Positions 50,680-62,492 of a stretch of DNA of 64,000 nt are shown here, piece by piece (position 1 is the first letter of the stretch; the number at the start of each line of letters is the position of its first letter). Made by a program: the position numbers and the translations under genes. The DNA is taken from the NCBI GenBank assembly GCA_019843655.1, contig JACDQD010000003.1, positions 4,280,925 to 4,344,924 of the forward strand, in the 5' to 3' direction. Source of the stretch: Lethocerus indicus. Taxonomy: Eukaryota; Arthropoda; Insecta; Hemiptera; Belostomatidae. The notes beneath the pieces are model-generated. The model had not been told where the DNA came from and did no database searches. It saw only the letters and a list, made by a program, of their open reading frames with translations.

Positions 50680-53600
50680 TTACAGTACATATCCTTAAAC
50701 TGCACATTGGGACGCAAAATGGGACGAGAAATTGTGTACAAACGAATTAGAAATGGTCAAGTAGAGACATTGGAGTGCGGTTACCAGCGTCTCGCCCATT
50801 TGTTCCGGACAGTCGGCTGTGCATATCCCCCATCCTTCGCCGTGTAACTCGAAACACAATTACCTCTTTGTCGCAAAACTTTAATTATCCGGAAAACAAT
50901 CGTAGCGGCAAACAATATTCTTCATCGAAATCCGAGTTGCCGAGAAATGTTCAAAAGAAACAGTTTTGATGAATATATAACCGATATCAAAACTCTAACC
51001 CTCGTTTACGTACAATGCGAAAATACGAGATAATCGTCTCGATATCAATTACAATATACGCAGGATAAAAAAAGAAACGGATCGTACCTATTAAGAAAAA
51101 ATAATCTGAAACCAACCAATCATAACGAACCAGCAGCTCTTTTACAGAGCACACATTTTTCGATGACTCTTAAAATCTTGATTTTGTTTTTCATGAGTAT
51201 AATCCGATGCGAGCTTTTAATGTACAATAACAATAGAGTTCAATACAGTTTACATCACAAGCCATCAGGTATTACATCAACAAAAAAGCAGCAACTAATA
51301 TCGAATATGAAAATTGCGCGTAAAAACCCTTGAGGAGACTCGCTTTCCTCGCTTTTTCAAAAACAAATCAAAGGCATTTTCCTCTTGTATTGATACTTTA
51401 ATTTATAACAGTATACATACTCCTAAGTTATCATAAGTTATCAACTTATAAATAACGTTTAATATCATTTGTTTTAAAAGTGTATTATAACAGGCAAATG
51501 TAATTTAAAGGGTAAAAATAAATGTTAACTAATGTGATTAGTATCCATTTCCAGTTTTTGGATGCGATCGATTCTTATCTTGTATTAATTATGTTCAAAT
51601 AAAAACCAAACTGAATCTCCGGATGCCACTTTGCGATATATAATTTGTAATTAATGAACAAATATGATAAGGCTATAGCCCCAAGGGCTTCAAGAACAGA
51701 CGATGGTCTCACCATGCGTATTAAGCTGGACACGTTCGGCTCACCTAACAATTCCTACATACTACTTCCGGCCCCACTCTCAATTACTGTTCATTGTACC
51801 GAAATTAGTGGTATAATTCTAAACTTATTTTCTGAAATAGTTCTTCCAAGGAAGCAACGGACCATAGAGTAGAATGCTAACCAGAGCTTTGAACTGGACA
51901 AAACCGAACGAACAAAAATATTATATCGGTTTATAGAATCAGACGAATATCATTCCTGCCAAGTACAATTGGCAGCATGATTACACTGTGGCATACATTA
52001 GTCAAGCTTAACTTTAAAGGGGTCTACTACAGCAACAGTATAGTTATACCACTTATTATTAATAGAATGTTATATGCGAACGTTACAAGCCATCGCGAAC
52101 CCCTACAAAAGAAAAATATATACGGGCTTCAGGGTAACATTTTGCTTGTGCTAAACCGTTTGAAGATTCAAATTTGAATTTGAACCAATGTCGATACGTT
52201 CCTGAAATAAAAGGCGTGTCCGCTTTTGATTGGTTTTTGTCGCTCCGTATTCTTTTTCTTTTTTTCTCGTTTGGCATTACTCAAAAACCAGTCCTGCTAA
52301 CTGAGACAGCATTCATCGGCCGAGGGCACCCTTAGCCTTACACACCCACGTCGGTTCGACAACCGAAAAGAACAAACGGCCACGATATCGACATTTCTTT
52401 GTTTTAATTTTAAATTAAAATATATGGACGATAAGATTGATTATGGCAGTGGGGCAGGCAATCTGGAACGTTTTCACGCATATTTTTGCATATTTGAATA
52501 CAAATATATATTTATCCGCCCGATTTTCGTCCTAAAATTAGCGTATAAAGCCATTTATATTCTATAAGGAAATATGTACCACTACATTTTCCTAAACTAT
52601 TGTCAGACTCGATTGTTCCTATTCAAATCATTGTGACGAGAGCGAATTACTTTAGAGTTCATATAAAAAATTACGGATTCTCAAAAGATGGACTTGTAAT
52701 AACAGCAGCGGTTTATTGGTAGTGCTAATAAGTTTACAATGCTTTGCAGCAAATACATCGTTTAAAAATATCAATAGATATTTGGGTTGAGATATAATAC
52801 ATGACCATTTAATACACGGTATTTAAATAAATATAAATCGTTTTCACCTAACTATTCTTAATTTTCATCAGTTGCAATAGAATTCTAACAATGTTAGGTT
52901 AATATGAGACAGAGAATTATGAGGAAGTCTCGGGTTTCTTAATAAGGCCCCATAATGCACGTCGGCCATTTCACCTTGTAATTGGATTAGGCCACTGAAC
53001 AAGGGCGCTAACCAGTATCAGATACTGCATAAATAGGGAATTACAGTATCAAATATCGGTAGAATCAATATGGGGAAAAATGGGAGAGCTTTGACAGCAC
53101 TGAACTATATAATTTTTAAAAAAAATAGAAAAGTAAATCCCATTCTGGAATTTAGCGTGTTCAGTGAGCGACCAGTAGTGTAAATCCTAACGATGGAGAA
53201 TATTCAGTACATGTACTGATAGTGCCTCAAAAATATTATAATGAGGGTATGGTAATACAAAAAGTGCCTGGAGTTTATCTAAATTTGTTCATAACTGATA
53301 AATTACGACAAATACTACGGCGGGTGTACCGCGTGTATATAATACAATAAGTTCACAATTTACATATGTTATTTAAATTATTAGGACTGGTATTCTAGCA
53401 AGGTCGCTTGTAATTAAGCTAACCACATCCATCAATCCTCCATCCGTAACGGTACTCCGCAGTCAATTAAATTTTACTTCTCTTCTGCGAATATTATTTC
53501 CCCGACAAATTAAATGTTATCTTTTGACAGAAGCAAAGACATTTTAGGGCTCTATTTTTATTGTTAAACGCGAAACAGTTCACTTAAATTGTATTTCTTT

Positions 53601-54984
53601 TAGGCGTCATACGTTTACGGGACAAAAATTGAGTTGAATCCGTTCAAAGAATGCAACGGTTATGTAAAACGCCGAATATTAACTCAAATCAACTGTGTTT
53701 CCTTGAACTGTGCACTGTAATTTTTAATTTTATTTGTAACACGAAAGTTAACCAATTGCTGATAATTTCTCAGGGTCAAACAATTCTTAAAGAGAGAAAA
53801 AGTCTACTGTCCAATTATCGTACGCGAAGGAAATTGCCAAAAGATAACACCTAATTCAAATCGAAGTAATGCGCAAATATGTAACATCCAATTCTCTCTT
53901 TACCGAAGTATCATTTACCGAATTGACATGATCAAATATACTTATTTTTCCCCTCATAAATTGCTGTCCACGTTTGCGACAACGATGAGTTTCACATTAT
54001 GACCAAACGGCGTAAATTATACAGCTAAATTGTAAGTTGAATTCGTACACTTCACGGATGAAACTTTGGGCTAGTCCCATTGTTTCTCCACTTCGTCATT
54101 ACCATTCGGACAATAACCAGACATAAAAGTTAGTGCTGCTACGGACTATAGCAATAGTTTAATATTCCAACGAATAAAATTTAACACTCGCTGCAATGAA
54201 ATGTTGTTTTTCATGAAAAAACATTTTAGTCGTCCCCCCCGCGTAGCAATCCTATTTCTCAAAGTATCTAGCGATTTGATAACAAACAACTTCAACCGGT
54301 ATGATGAATTTAACGTCAAAAAACGCCCGAGGCCGTAAAAAATATCAGAGGGACCCTCGACCTCGACACAGTTCCACCGAGGGAAATATATTTCTCCGTG
54401 CAATGTCCCACGCAGCCCTTCAATACTTTATGTGGCACCAAACCGTCGGGAAAGCCTACCAAAAATGGTCGCTCTGACAAAATTTCTGACTCTGAATGTA
54501 ATAATTTCCCCAGAACTCAAATGAACTCGGTCATTTATAGATTTTAAACAATTTTGGTATAAATAATACAACACCAAACGCTAGGAATAATTCCTCCTGA
54601 GTGGAGACACTTTATCTCCAATTATAGGGAGTATATATCTTAAACTCCCGGTTAGAGATTTGTTCATTCAGGAATTTTGGAAAACTGTTTCCCCACCACC
54701 AAAAACAATTGGGGTTAACAATCAGAGACGAGGTGCAATGTCATATAAAGTTTATCAATAAACCACAATTTCCAAGGCCCCAGGGAAGGAAAAAAGAAAT
54801 TACATTAGCAAAAAAGATCACCGGTTATGGGCTCCCCGAGCAACGCCGGGTACTCCAGTTAGTGTTACAAAAAAAGGTGAGTTTGAGACAGGACAAAGGA
54901 ATAAGGAAATTTAAATCGCGGGACAAACTAAATACGTATTTCATAAATCTCTAAGGGCCAAAAGTGGACAGATATAATGATCCT
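50680..54984. other. Non-coding, AT-rich; nothing recognised
   Basis: Only frames under 90 codons, no long repeats and no splice-like composite sites. A small palindrome (agtatcagatact) lies near 53017. Confidence 0.55.
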
Positions 54985-55360
54985 CCAGAATGGTCGACTC
55001 CCGGAACTGGAGGAGGGCCGGAGAGGGAGAGCAACTCGGGACATCGACCCCGCGTTGGGCAACTAAAGTCGACCGTCCTCCCTCCCCCTACAACCTGGCC
55101 CGCTCCGCCTTGTTGAAGTCTCGTTTCTTTTTGACTCTTTCCCAGAGCAACGGCCACTCTTCACGAGGGACAAGAGAAGTCCTGGACGAGAGAGGTGCTG
55201 GGGCCGGCGGAAGGAGGACCACAGCAGCCCCGCCCCAGCCACCGCCATCGATCCTGGCCGAACCACCCTCCTCCGGCCGAACGACGACAATAAACCCCAA
55301 AAACCTTTTAACTTATGAAGACGATCCCCCCACCCCGCCAAACTACTTCAAATAGCAAAT
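54985..55360. other. GC-rich, CpG-containing island
   Basis: A sharp rise in G+C over about 370 bases of AT-rich DNA, with many CCTCC, CCGCC and GGCCGG words. It has a 121-codon plus-strand frame (54990-55355, Pro- and Arg-rich) and overlapping minus-strand frames of 92 and 70 codons; one minus frame ends in WPLLWERVKKKRDFNKAERARL, split here as WPLLWERVKKK and RDFNKAERARL, which looks protein-like. None can be assigned to a family. It could be a promoter with 5' exon, an exon of an unseen gene, or a GC-rich repeat. Confidence 0.45.
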
Positions 55361-56441
55361 CCTCCTAAGGTCGTAAAGACGAAATACTGAAAAGACGCTG
55401 AATCTAGAAAAACGGTTAACGGAAGAATCTAATAATTCAGAGAAAAGTATACCCCTCATTGCACGACGCCAATACCGCAGAGCGACCCGGATATCTCTCG
55501 CCTACTCTCATTTACCCCCTACACCGGGAGCTGCGTCTTAATTTCTGTTGTTTTTAGACGAGCACTCATTAGAAAGTTGAATTATGCCTCTCCGATTACA
55601 GTATAGTCACATAAAATAGAATATAATATTTCGAAACGACCGGAATAGAATAATCGAGAGCCGCTGATACAAATTTAATTTTGAGAAAAATTACAGTTCA
55701 GAAAAATTCGAAGTATAAATTAAGGTGGAATAAAACAATATCATTGGAACATCCACTCATATTAATCTAACGGAGACACTTGTCAATTTTAACTGATCAC
55801 CATTTAAGTGTTTTGTGAATGTCCAAACAACAATCCAATAATCCGTAACATTTTTCTGTTGTCAGATATCGACTTGTTATTCAGTCATAAATATACGTTG
55901 GCACTAATTATAAGTGGGTTTATGATCGACAAAGAGGGGCTATGATGATTTAAATGAGTAATTATAATTACGAAACTGTATTTATTAAGACTTATGCGAC
56001 ACATCCATCATTTCTTGTAGGTATTTAACTAATTACAATTGTCGAGGGTTATTAAATAGTACTTGTACAAATGGTGTTTCGTACGTGCACACAAAGGCTC
56101 GCGCATCCACTTACAATTATACATGCTGAAGAGTACAGACAATAAATAGAACTAGAAGAGAAAAAAAGAACGGCTAATAATAAAACTGGCAACATATAAT
56201 AACATTCCTAATGTCTGTCGGCCAAATGAACTTTCATTAAAACGATGTCGGTTGTATCGTTAAATTGTTAATCTGTCCGGGACCAATAGGGCGGAGGGAG
56301 GTCGCCTGAAACTGCATTCCGAAAACCACTTTTTTCTATGACTCCACCCAGCTGGACGACCGATTCAGGAGCGAATTACCTTTCCAGCACTATTTTGTTT
56401 TTTGTAGTGTCTCTAACCGTATTTATTAACGCCGTTCAACG

Positions 56442-56445
<4 letters not shown>

Positions 56446-56502
<57 letters not shown>

Positions 56503-56515
56503 TGTGAGAGAGAGA
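56446..56515. repeat. (GA)n microsatellite with a tgtgtg interruption
   Basis: Pure GA to 56500, a tgtgtg hexamer, then GA to 56515. Confidence 0.97.
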
Positions 56516-57501
56516 CAATCATCGCCGGTAATTCGGTCGGACGCCCGTTATTAGAATATTGAACGGGGTTAACGATATGTGCAGAGAGAAAAAAAAAGAA
56601 GGATCTTACATAATCGGCGGAGAACGGTTCATAAAATGTCAAGATCGAACCGTCGATGAACTTACGGCAATACAGTCTAACAGAGAAACGGGTCATTTGC
56701 CAAGCGCTCCGAGCTATCCGGACACGACTAGCGCATTTTTAACAGATGACAATAACGTTGAAATATTGAGTTTAAACAATTCTCGAACAGTACAGTATTC
56801 CCTTCGGTAATTCCACGCCTGAGGTTAGGAAAGTGTAAATGATGCCGCTTCAATTTTAACAATTGGTTGGTTCAAAAAAGCTCCGCCTTCATAATAATGA
56901 ACGATACTTAATTGTAACAGGATAACTTTTTATCCGCGATCGAGCTACTAAAGAGCTTCATTGTTATTACTATTTGTTTCTTATTTATTACAATGTGTTG
57001 AATCAATCCAATAACGACATCAAACGTACTACATTACTACTGCGTACTACGTACTGCAACGATTTCGGGAATGCGGATCAAAAAATGGTCAAATTTTAAA
57101 GATAAAGAATTTCTACAGGTTCTACAGGTGTAAAACCGGACTAGAAAACAGTGACGGGAGAGTTTACGCAACTTCACGCGTTGTCGAGTTTGAATATCAC
57201 GTGACTAAAAGACGCCAGAAATTCTGTATTCTAATTTCAGTCTCCATTAAAAAAGGTCGTGTAAAAAAAAACAACGTTCGCCGGACGACATTGCAGTTGT
57301 TTTATTCGGGCGATCGTCCCGCAAGAAAAATGTTCATAAATGAGAACGCCCCGACAATGAACGGAACGAGAACACAGTACTGACTGTCTGGACTAACAAT
57401 TAGACTGATGATAGGTTCCAAATTCGTTTCCCGCGAAGACCTGAGTTTTGGAGGTTGTGTTTCGCGTGCTGCCGAAACCTATTGTCGAAAACTCTGTACA
57501 T

Positions 57502-57560
57502 CAGTGGTTCCAAAACTGTGGTCCGTAGTTATAACAATGGGGAGGTCCACAAATTGAATC
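57502..57560 (+). mobile_element. hAT-superfamily transposon end (left terminus)
   Basis: The sequence cagtggttccaaaactgtgg, followed by tccg and then ggtccaca, matches the usual hAT (Charlie-like) terminus, which begins CAGTGGTTC and continues into a GGTCC-containing subterminal stretch. The inside of the element would lie to the right. No matching right end (..GAACCACTG) and no transposase motifs were found in the next few hundred bases, so this is a truncated or heavily decayed copy. Confidence 0.5.
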
Positions 57561-59084
57561 TAAAACGAATTTAAATTTGATTAAGAAACTAATATGTAGG
57601 CAGATTTTGCATTCGATATCCAAAGTCATGTTCTAGGCTCCTAGAACAATTTTATTTTTGCTATGTAATTGGTACTAAGACTATCCTCTGAAGTGTTACC
57701 AGGTCTAGTGCCTTCACGAAAAACTACTCAACGTCCATTAAGAATATTAAAAAAACAGCGACCTGATAGGCTGATATAAAATATACAGCTGGTTATCTAT
57801 AAGAGATGCCGAGTTATGAAACATTAATGAAATATTTACATTTATCTCTGAGCGGTTCAGAAATTGTCACTCGTAGAGCAAAAGTAATTAGCAAAGGTTC
57901 ACAGAAAAAAACCCGAGGCGCCCGCTTCTGCTTGAAGTAGTTTATATACCGAATTAAGGTTTGATTTCCTTCGGGACTACGGGGAAAAAAATTTGCGAAT
58001 TCTAAGATAAACTTCATTACGTTAGTTGCACCAACCAGTAACCTTTTTCTTTGTCATTCTCTAGACTTGCCAGATTTTTGCTATGTTTAGGTTTATGTTT
58101 ACTAGCATGTCCTTTAGCGTCGGAGACCACGGTCGAGACCAATAATAAAATTTGAATTGCAATGCTTACAAAATGCCTCTGTATCTTGTCCTTCCTATGT
58201 TTCCATTATTCACAAAAAAAAGTTTCCGCTACTTAGAAACAATTCGGATTTTCAAATTTGCTGTAATCTAATTTCTGGAAGCATAAATTTAACCGTTTTT
58301 TGTACGCGCATTTATACTAAATTTATGTAATTTCGATAATAAAGAAATTCCGTAAGGAGAGATTAGCGTTAGTGTAACCGGCATGCATAATTAGTGGGCG
58401 GGAAATGCCCGTCCCTCTCGCTGTTCAATATTTGCATAAGGCAATCAAGATCAAATTAAGATTTTAAAACGCTCCATAAATAAAGGAAATCCTTTTACTA
58501 AACCTATATAACAACAGGCGTAATAACAGATAATAACTAGCTCTGAGATTGGGTGCGTAACTGAACCAACCTAAATGACGCGATTTTATACTCTCTTATG
58601 TGGCCAGTAACGCTACACGCGGACATTATTCGAACTTCGAGCTACAGGTAATAATGATTTATCGAAATATAAATATTATTCGCAGAAAGGAGTGTTTAAT
58701 ACGTTTATTGTGTGTAATATGATGGGTTATAGAACCAAAAAGCGAAAATGAGATAGGTAACTAGCAACATGTACTAGGTATGTATTACATTCAAAATATG
58801 GCCATTTGAACCCGCCGAACAGCTGATTAAACGTATAACAATAATTTTTAAATATTCACTAGCGAAACCCGTCAATGTTCCACGAAATTTCATGAAACAT
58901 ATTGAGATGGCTAAATTAAATGGGAAATAATTTAATGTTTATTAAACGATCTGACTGTACACTATATGTCTTTAGCGAAAGAGCACCGATAAATCGCCAT
59001 AATAAAATCACAACATGCTGGAATACAAATAACCCATTGCGCCTCAAAATGTGAGTGAACGATACATATAATACAGTCGGTGGG

Positions 59085-59130
59085 AGATATAAAATAAAAC
59101 ATACCTGAAAAAAGTTGAAGAAACTGAATC
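59085..59130 (-). promoter_or_regulatory. Candidate recursive splice site (ratcheting point) 1
   Basis: Read on the minus strand, a pyrimidine-rich tract (59125-59108, including ttcttcaactttttt) ends in cag at 59107-59105 and is followed directly by gtatgt at 59104-59099. A 3' splice site is therefore fused to a 5' splice site with no exon between. In Drosophila this architecture marks ratcheting points in very long introns. The donor is gtatgt rather than the optimal gtaagt. It is the most upstream of three such sites on this strand. There is no direct evidence of use; the call rests on motif shape and the presence of its two partners. Confidence 0.45.
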
Positions 59131-62100
59131 GTACAAAACAGCTTTTACGTAAAAAAATGACCGAGATAAAAATTATAATACGCGCACGCGCGCACACTCA
59201 ACTCATAAACAAGCTCACATTTGAAGTACTGGTTGACCTCATATCGGGCTGTTTACTATTTAAATTATCATTTACGAATGATAACGCCAGATTATAATTG
59301 ACTGAAAGGTCGAACGATTTAGCCGGTCTATTACAACTGAGGGGGGATTCTATAAAAGAAAGAGTAACGCACAATAAAAATTCGCGGCCGACAAGAAACA
59401 TGTTAAACCGGCTCGGAACGAACACCAATCGATTTGCCGCGGCTTTGACCAATAAATAACATAAATAAATTCCGAGCAATTACTAACAACCAGTGACAGG
59501 TTCTAATAATTCATAAACCTCAAAGAGAAACGTCATACTTCGCATAACAGTTCTATGTACAATAATTTTAATTTCTTAAAATAAATTAGTATTTAGTTAA
59601 AGAAATCTTTAACTTAAAAATAAACGTAGACCTCCGAATAAAAAAATCAACATTATATTTCCTGACCAGCCGAGAGTTTATAAACGAGGGGGATCCCCAA
59701 GGGAACTTTGAAAGAATTAATTATCGATTTAATTGAATTTACGAAATGTTTTTAATTTATAAAACGAGTATTTACTCAGAAAAAAGTTCCATTTCGTAAG
59801 TTCCAAGTTAATACAAGGAAAAGTAATGAACTTTACTACAACATGAATAACTGGGACGCCAGGAGAATACCAGCGCTCTCTCTCGGTTAACAGGTTCGAT
59901 TATTAGCGGGAACCACCACAAACATAATGTTTGCAATTTATAACAAACTGGAAAAGATTCAACTTTTAAATCAAAGCATGAGGAAACATGCGCGAAATTC
60001 CAAATGAATTATTATTATGATAATAACTATAAATGGAGGACAAAAAATAAATAGCGAACATAAATAGCGAATTTTACCGAATAATTATTAACAAGAATGT
60101 GTAGAATCATTGAGCTAATACCTATTGGGTAAAGATCAGAGTTTGGTAAGATGGAAGCTTCCAGAATATTATATTATTAATATAAATGGTGGATTATTTA
60201 CCATCAGTCTGTGCATTGTAACGCCCTATTTTCTTTTAATTATTCTGATTTGTTTTCCCTTTATTTTTTAAAGGGGTAATGCATCGCTTTATACTGTATT
60301 CATTAGTTTTCTTTCCTGGAGGTATTTCATTAATTTACTGATTTATTCTATATCGTTAAGAATCGTTATTATCGTTATAATTTTTAATAAACTGAAGCAA
60401 TCAAATTAGGAAAAAAATAGGTGGAAGTGGAATAAATGTATTTGTTTGTTATTCCATGTAGGTAACTTATTCCTGTGTGTATTTAAAGTCCTGAATTACA
60501 TATTTGCGCCACCTTTATAACAATTAAGTCCTTGTCGTCACCAGTGCAAATGTCTCCACAGCTATCTGATCTTAAGCTGGAGTGATTAGGCTTCTCGTAG
60601 TCGTCAGTAGCAATCAGTTCATAATGCACTGATGAAATTGTTTATCAGGTAGGTGTTTGTTTGGGGGTCAGTAAGCTATGCCGGGTTTTGAATTGATGAT
60701 AGGCATCTTAACCCTTACGGAAACGTGTCATTCGCCAGTTCGTTATTACAAGGCGACAGTAACAATAATGGTCTACTCGTAGATCCTCGACCCGAGGCTA
60801 ATAATTACTCATTGTGCACTGTCCGAGAGCAGGTGAGGGCGCCGTGACAGTCGCATAATGAAAGAAGAGCGTTTGACAGTGTGCCGACACGATATCAGAC
60901 CAGCGGATATACCCCGTGTATCGTGACCGAGCTAACGTCCATCATCCATCATCACCAATTACAATTGGTTCGTGAGGTCGAGACCGAATCGGATCATAAA
61001 CCGACCCGGATACTAAACAGATAGATAGTTGGAGGGCTCTGGAAAAACGCCGTGAAGCCAAGTTCAATCAACTCAGGATAAGACCAGAAAATCGCCAGTT
61101 ATATACATTTAGTTACACAAGAAATGTAGATAGAATTAAAGGACAGCAATAAGTTAAATAGTTAAGTGCCTAACCGGTTTTAAAACAACTGTGAGGGAGC
61201 GAGTTGAGTCATATTACCCCCATTATTAGATTAGATCCATATCCCATTTTAGACATCTGCGGTAGAAGAAGGCTAGAATTACACGTTCCAGTATAATAGT
61301 GGGAAAAAACCAATGAAGCGAAAGAGGAGACAAAATATTCAGCGGAGTATATATTACGTGTAATCTATTTTCCATTTTATATTTTTACGACCCAAAATGG
61401 GCAAGGTGGGTAAAGGGTAAATGCCCGCGTTTTCAGCTATATTTTGCCCGTAGGTGGCTTACTCGATTATTTAATGAGGAATATGCTTTAACAGTCATGA
61501 GCAGTATTAGGTCCAAAACCGAGTTCGAAATCTGTATGTAGCCTCTCAGTAGAGGTTGAATAAAGTTGTTATATGCCGATTTTAGACGGTTTAAAACGCC
61601 TATCGAAATAAATTATTGCAACACTGACAACTTCGCGACAATCGGCCAGAGAGAACTGCGTAAGCAATTTTGAATGTTGGCGAGTTCCAATTTAAACGGA
61701 GCAGTTGCAAAACTTGCTCCGGCTTGCACAATACTTTCCAATGGAGGCCCTGAGCTAATGCAACTTTTACCTGTTAAATATGGGCAGTAGAAAAAATCAG
61801 AGGCGAAATTAAAATTTGTAACAATTTCATTCGGTGTTAGTCTAATTCATTCTAGCAATCTTACAGGCACAATTCGAATGAGCGGCGGTTTCCAAAGTCT
61901 TATGTAGTTCTTTTGGGCTATTAAAATGCAAACACGGGGAAAGGGTAATCAGAAAGATCAAATTTAGAGACCTAAACTATTAACAAAAACTTTAGAAAGG
62001 GGGATAAGAGCAGAAATGAAAGAATTAACTTTCTCGACTTCTTTCTCTATTTTAAGCTTTTGTTTCTTATATTATAATATATTGTATATATTCGCTTGTC

Positions 62101-62492
62101 ACCAACGTCACTACTGTGACAGTGCATATTTCTACATTATTATTTCTGGGATTAACCAACCGAGGGAGGCGATAAGCCGAATACGGTCCAGCACAGGACG
62201 AAAGGGAAATATGCACCAAGAAAAACAAAAACCAAGTAGTGTTAAGTTAAATAAATTTACGTTTGTTAAATATACCTGAAAATGTCATGAATATGTGGCA
62301 AATTATAAATTCGAAAACAATAAGTTAAACTGCAACAACCGAAGCAGTGATAAATTGAGTCCTGAATTCTAATTATAGAATGACTATAACCAAACGTGAA
62401 AATGAACATGCCGGTGAACACAGTTCGATGCGGGCAAACATTATAAATATGATGACAATTATCGGTAGAACAATCCAGTTCGAAATCAAAAA

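Larger units (their letters stand above)
55361..62492. other. Non-coding stretch downstream of the radial spoke gene
   Basis: It contains the GA tract at 56.45 kb, the hAT end at 57.5 kb and splice-like site 1 at 59.1 kb. A short palindrome gttctaggctcctagaac lies at 57631-57648, and a 13-base-period duplication (ataaatagcgaa twice) at 60047-60071. The 3' UTR of the radial spoke gene must start at 62492, but its end could not be placed. A weak plus-strand splice-like motif (tttatcag then gtaggt) lies at about 60643-60656. Confidence 0.5.

Noticed and set aside
60708..60730. ttaacccttacgg, resembling a piggyBac-type end
   Set aside because: No inverted partner with gggttaa was found within a plausible distance.
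62268..62295. Minus-strand attttcag followed by gtatat, another fused splice-like site
   Set aside because: Short pyrimidine tract and a poor donor; kept out of the main set.
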